Of a stretch of 64,000 bases of DNA, positions 60,800 to 64,000 are shown in pieces (the first letter of the stretch is position 1; the number at the start of each line of letters is the position of its first letter). Both the position numbers and the translations under genes were made by a program. The stretch spans positions 1-64,000 of the forward strand of contig CAZWOL010000001.1 in the NCBI GenBank assembly GCA_964635325.1. The letters are read 5' to 3'. The DNA is from BOG-1112 sp964635325 (GTDB lineage Bacteria; Bdellovibrionota_B; Oligoflexia; Oligoflexales; Bog-1112). The notes beneath the pieces are model-generated. The model searched no databases. It was not told the origin of the DNA and saw only the letters and a list, made by a program, of their open reading frames with translations.

Positions 60800-61726
60800 C
60801 TACAAGTTCTTTTTTTTGCTGTAAATTTCAACAATCGCGTTTTCTGGATTGGTCTCAATGAGGACGGTATCTTGGGGAATCTTCACCTGAATTTTCTGCT
60901 CATAAATACCAGCTGCAAGGTCGTTTATGTTCAAGAAAGCCCGGATTTCACCGTCTCGTATGCTCCCTAGTTTACTAGGACTTCCTTGAATTACAACAGA
61001 AACCCGTGTAGGTCTGATTTTAAAGGAAAAATTCGTATTGTCCACGTCAATCATTACGTTTGCAAATGATTTATTGACCTTTTTTTCTCCGACAAGCACG
61101 TTGACTTGCACTTTTTTAGTAGAGACTTTTAAGGTTTGATCGGTCAAGAGATAGGTTGAATCAAAGCTCTTGGATTCAGAGATATTATTGATGTCTATAG
61201 GTTCTGTGGATATAGCATCGACCCTTTGTAAGTCAGAAGCTGCAGCTGATACGAGTACTTTGTCAGGAATGATAATAGTTTTTTCGATGATATATCCGTC
61301 TCTAGGAATACCTGTGAAATTTTGTTTGATGGGGAGCTCTTTCTCCATTTTTTTATCTACAAAAACGGAAATATAGGCATCATAAATGGTGATTTTGATC
61401 CGATCGTTCCAACCTCGAATATACTCTTTGTCGATACGAACACGTACGGTCTGAGGTTTGTCCGTAAAAAGTTTGACATGAGCCTGTATGGGTTCCATCG
61501 AAAAATGATTCAATAGAGCTCTAGGACCTCTTAGAGTCGCATCCTTGTATTGAATGTTTCCACCTTTTACGACAAAGCCTTCAGGCGCAATGAGTTGCAC
61601 GCGCATCTTGCGATTGACTTCGAGAACTTGCTCGCTTTGCACAATGTACCAAAAGATAATTGCAAGCAGCACAGCAATGAGCTTGTAGGTAAAGTTGGCA
61701 AAGATTGCTCGGATAATCTGCGACAC
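60800..61726 (-). CDS. ybbR: YbbR-domain protein (CdaR-like)
   Basis: The 308-residue protein has an N-terminal membrane segment (about 12-29) and extracytoplasmic YbbR repeats of beta strands (for example VVKGGNIQYKDATLRGPRAL and SVVIQGSPSKLGSI). In Firmicutes the homologue CdaR regulates the cyclase CdaA. The GTG at 61726 has AAGGAG about six bases upstream and lies one base before the cdaA stop. Its role as regulator here is inferred from the operon. Confidence 0.85.
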   Translation of the reverse strand: MSQIIRAIFANFTYKLIAVLLAIIFWYIVQSEQVLEVNRKMRVQLIAPEGFVVKGGNIQYKDATLRGPRALLNHFSMEPIQAHVKLFTDKPQTVRVRIDKEYIRGWNDRIKITIYDAYISVFVDKKMEKELPIKQNFTGIPRDGYIIEKTIIIPDKVLVSAAASDLQRVDAISTEPIDINNISESKSFDSTYLLTDQTLKVSTKKVQVNVLVGEKKVNKSFANVMIDVDNTNFSFKIRPTRVSVVIQGSPSKLGSIRDGEIRAFLNINDLAAGIYEQKIQVKIPQDTVLIETNPENAIVEIYSKKKNL

Positions 61727-62569
61727 CTAATCTCCTTTTTCCTTGCCATTTACTTTGGTTTTTGAGCTTAGGCCTTCACTGTTGTTTGCACCGAATAAGG
61801 TGCGAGCGTATGAAGTGTTTCCAACCAGATGTTTGCGCAAAAGTTTGCGAAGCTGTGTGCTTTCTTGTATGTAGAGAATATTGCCCTCATGCACAATAGA
61901 AACAGTTCCTTTTTCCTCAGATACAAGAATGACAAGTGCGTCGGTCTCTTGGCTAATTCCGATTGCAGCTCTGTGTCGTGTTCCCATTTCTTGCTTCAAG
62001 TTTTCTGTTCGTGTGAGCGGAAGAAAACACCCTGCTGCTGCTAAGCGTCCTTGACGAATCATCACAGCACCATCGTGTATAGGTGAATGAGGTTCAAAAA
62101 TAGCTAGAAGAAGTTCCTTAGATATTTTTGCATCGAGAGAAATTCCAATGTCGATATAACGAGATAAGATAATGTTACGTTCGATTACAAGCAAAGCACC
62201 AATTTTTTTGGAGGAAAGAGCAAAGGCGGCGCGTGTTAATTCATCCAAAAGATAATGGGATGCCATCGCTTCTGCATTGGTTAGCAAGGGCTTCTTTCCC
62301 ATGCGGCTCAAGGCATTTCGGATATCTTCTTGAAAAAGAATAATAATGATCAAAACAATTGACGAATAAAATTTACTCATCAACCAATTGAATGTGGTGA
62401 GAGGGACAAGAGAAGACGCTTGAAAACCCAAAATTACGATAAGAATACCGGTCAACATTTGGGCGGTGCGGGTTCCACGAATGAGGATCAAAATTTGATA
62501 GATTAGGAACGTGATGACGACGATATCTAAGACAGACCACCAACTAAACTGTTCAAAGATCTCATTCAT
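61727..62569 (-). CDS. cdaA: Diadenylate cyclase CdaA
   Basis: CdaA makes c-di-AMP from two ATP. The 280-residue protein has three N-terminal membrane segments (about 13-31, 38-56 and 63-80) and a DisA_N catalytic domain with the intact DGA (166-168) and GTRHR (196-200) motifs. A charged Lys/Asn-rich C-terminal tail of some 25 residues follows. It lies between ftsH and ybbR. c-di-AMP usually controls potassium and osmotic balance; no target is seen in the window. Confidence 0.93.
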   Translation of the reverse strand: MNEIFEQFSWWSVLDIVVITFLIYQILILIRGTRTAQMLTGILIVILGFQASSLVPLTTFNWLMSKFYSSIVLIIIILFQEDIRNALSRMGKKPLLTNAEAMASHYLLDELTRAAFALSSKKIGALLVIERNIILSRYIDIGISLDAKISKELLLAIFEPHSPIHDGAVMIRQGRLAAAGCFLPLTRTENLKQEMGTRHRAAIGISQETDALVILVSEEKGTVSIVHEGNILYIQESTQLRKLLRKHLVGNTSYARTLFGANNSEGLSSKTKVNGKEKGD

Positions 62570-62588
62570 GGAAAATGGAAGCCTTCTA

Positions 62589-64000
62589 TTAGCTGGTGAG
62601 TGAGTCGGCTAAGTCGGGTGTCTCAGAACCTGTGAGCTGCCAGTTTTTAGCGACTTCTCGACGTTTGGTGTAAGCTTTCACTTCGTCTTCCGTTACGATG
62701 TTTTCACCAGCGATGACACGAGCCATCTCTGTCGCATTTAAAGTCTCTTTGACCAACAAGGCCTCAGCAAGGGCAACTAATTTGTCATGGTTTTCTCGGA
62801 GCAACGTCAAAGCTTTTTCGTAGCCTTCGGTCACTAAACGATGAATTTCTTCATCGACCGTTTGAGCGACTTTCTGGGAAAATGCATCGGATGGACTAGA
62901 ACCCCGTCCAAGGAAGATTTCTTCATCTTCTTTTTTGCCAATGGATAGTGGCCCAATTTTTTCACTCATCCCCCAGCTACAAACCATGCGTCGTGCAATA
63001 TCGGTAGCTTTTTGGATGTCATTGCTTGCGCCTGTGGTTTGAATATTAAAGATAAGCTCTTCAGCAGCTCGTCCTCCCATTGCATAGGAAATCATGCCTT
63101 CAGCAAATTCTTTAGTCATCGTAAAGCGATCCTCAGACGGCAACGTGACGGTTACGCCCAGTGCTCGTCCTCGTGGAATGATGGTTACCTTATGTACGGG
63201 ATCGCCTACTTTGCTTAAAAGACCAACAAGGGCATGGCCTGCTTCGTGATACGCAGTGTTCGTTTTTTCTTTTTCACTCATGATCATGCTTTGACGCTCT
63301 GTACCCATGATCACTTTGTCTTTAGCTTTTTCGCAATGATTCATACTAATATGGTTGCTGTTTTCACGAGCGGCAATCAGCGCAGCTTCATTGATGAGAT
63401 TTTCTAAATCTGCACCAGTGAAACCTGGAGTTGCTTGCGCAATAATTGCTAAATCAACATCATCGGAGAGGGGAGATTTTTTGCTGTGAACTTCAAGTAT
63501 GCTTTTGCGTCCTTTTATGTCTGGACTCGGAACATGTACTCGTCGATCAAAGCGACCTGGTCTAAGAAGAGCAGGATCAAGGACGTCAGGACGGTTGGTT
63601 GCAGCAATGATGATGACACCTTCATTCGCTTCAAAACCATCCATTTCGACTAGAAGTTGGTTGAGTGTTTGCTCACGTTCATCATGACCACCACCGAGAC
63701 CTGCACCGCGATGACGACCAACAGCATCGATCTCGTCGATAAATACTATGCAAGGAGAGTTTTTCTTTGCTTGATCGAACAGGTCACGAACTCGACTTGC
63801 ACCGACACCGACAAACATTTCAACGAAGTCAGAGCCTGAGATACTGAAGAAAGGCACTCCAGCCTCACCTGCAACACCTTTGGCAAGTATTGTTTTACCG
63901 GTTCCGGGCTGACCGATTAGCAAAACACCTTTAGGAATTCGTCCACCAAGACGCGTGAATTTTTTGGGCTCCCGCAGAAATTCGATAATTTCTTGTAGTT
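62589..64000 (-). CDS. ftsH: ATP-dependent zinc metalloprotease FtsH, N-terminus beyond the window
   Basis: FtsH is a membrane-anchored AAA+ protease that removes misassembled membrane proteins and regulators such as LpxC. The window holds about 470 codons; the frame is open to base 64000, so the N-terminal membrane part is cut off. Visible are the FLREPKKFTRLGGRIPKG lead-in, Walker A GQPGTGKT, Walker B VFIDEIDAVGRHRG, the second-region ATNRPDVLDPALLRPGRFDR and the zinc site HEAGH with its distal Asp region. The stop lies 19 bases before cdaA. Confidence 0.96.
   Translation of the reverse strand, partial: LQEIIEFLREPKKFTRLGGRIPKGVLLIGQPGTGKTILAKGVAGEAGVPFFSISGSDFVEMFVGVGASRVRDLFDQAKKNSPCIVFIDEIDAVGRHRGAGLGGGHDEREQTLNQLLVEMDGFEANEGVIIIAATNRPDVLDPALLRPGRFDRRVHVPSPDIKGRKSILEVHSKKSPLSDDVDLAIIAQATPGFTGADLENLINEAALIAARENSNHISMNHCEKAKDKVIMGTERQSMIMSEKEKTNTAYHEAGHALVGLLSKVGDPVHKVTIIPRGRALGVTVTLPSEDRFTMTKEFAEGMISYAMGGRAAEELIFNIQTTGASNDIQKATDIARRMVCSWGMSEKIGPLSIGKKEDEEIFLGRGSSPSDAFSQKVAQTVDEEIHRLVTEGYEKALTLLRENHDKLVALAEALLVKETLNATEMARVIAGENIVTEDEVKAYTKRREVAKNWQLTGSETPDLADSLTS

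Overview
The window is a core-genome stretch around the chromosomal replication origin of a Gram-negative bacterium. No mobile element or CRISPR array was seen. LPS-transport genes (lptC, lptA, lptB), an arabinose-5-phosphate isomerase, a beta-barrel protein and lipoproteins show an outer membrane. The DNPR motif of MurE points to meso-diaminopimelate peptidoglycan. Two different b-type ATP synthase subunits, parB inside the atp operon, a c-di-AMP cyclase operon and moderately AT-rich DNA (judged by eye, not counted) suggest a deltaproteobacterial or Bdellovibrionota/Oligoflexia-like lineage. That placement is inference.

Layout. 0.2-3.2 kb: lipid kinase, then an AmgK-like sugar kinase overlapping a MurU-like nucleotidyltransferase. 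3.3-4.2 kb: LysM lipoprotein on the minus strand. 4.4-18.9 kb: division and cell wall cluster rsmH-ftsL-ftsI-murE-murF-mraY-murD-ftsW-murC-ftsQ-ftsA-ftsZ, lacking mraZ, murG, murB and ddl. 18.9-29.9 kb, minus strand: atpZ-like, atpI, atpB, atpE, parB, atpF', atpF, atpH, atpA, atpG, atpD, atpC, a glycosyltransferase and an SDR-like protein; atpC contains a perfect parS palindrome. 30.0-38.3 kb: dnaA, the origin, dnaN, gyrB, gyrA. 38.3-40.5 kb: serine hydrolase and a convergent outer-membrane protein. 40.7-50.6 kb: pyrG-kdsD-lptC-lptA-lptB-rpoN-rapZ-gcvP. 50.6-52.1 kb: gcvT and gcvH, convergent with gcvP. 52.2-54.1 kb: two glycosyltransferases. 54.1-58.8 kb: a stand-alone FtsK-type membrane domain, two tRNA-Ser, a lipoprotein, mdh, a degenerate metallo-beta-lactamase-fold protein, tRNA-Arg and an M24 peptidase-like protein. 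58.8-64.0 kb, minus strand: ftsH (cut by the window end)-cdaA-ybbR-glmM-tsaE.

How it works together. The left half makes lipid-linked peptidoglycan precursors and the divisome. The centre holds replication initiation, sliding clamp, gyrase and chromosome segregation (ParB plus parS about 10 kb from the origin), interleaved with the ATP synthase operon. The right half covers CTP synthesis, LPS core and transport, sigma-54, glycine cleavage, and a membrane-quality and c-di-AMP/GlmM operon that supplies amino-sugar precursors back to the wall.

The most notable feature is the origin between dnaA and dnaN. It has nine perfect TTATCCACA boxes, eight of them in a perfect 48-bp inverted repeat. Beyond it lies a 34-bp pure A/T stretch bracketed by two mirror-image CTA-triplet elements that resemble DnaA-trios facing each other. 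Several enzymes carry altered key residues (RapZ P-loop, MurE and MurC P-loops, GyrA quinolone region, the exonuclease-like protein). I found no clear multi-gene system that looks wholly new. Start codons were chosen from Shine-Dalgarno spacing; many are TTG or GTG.
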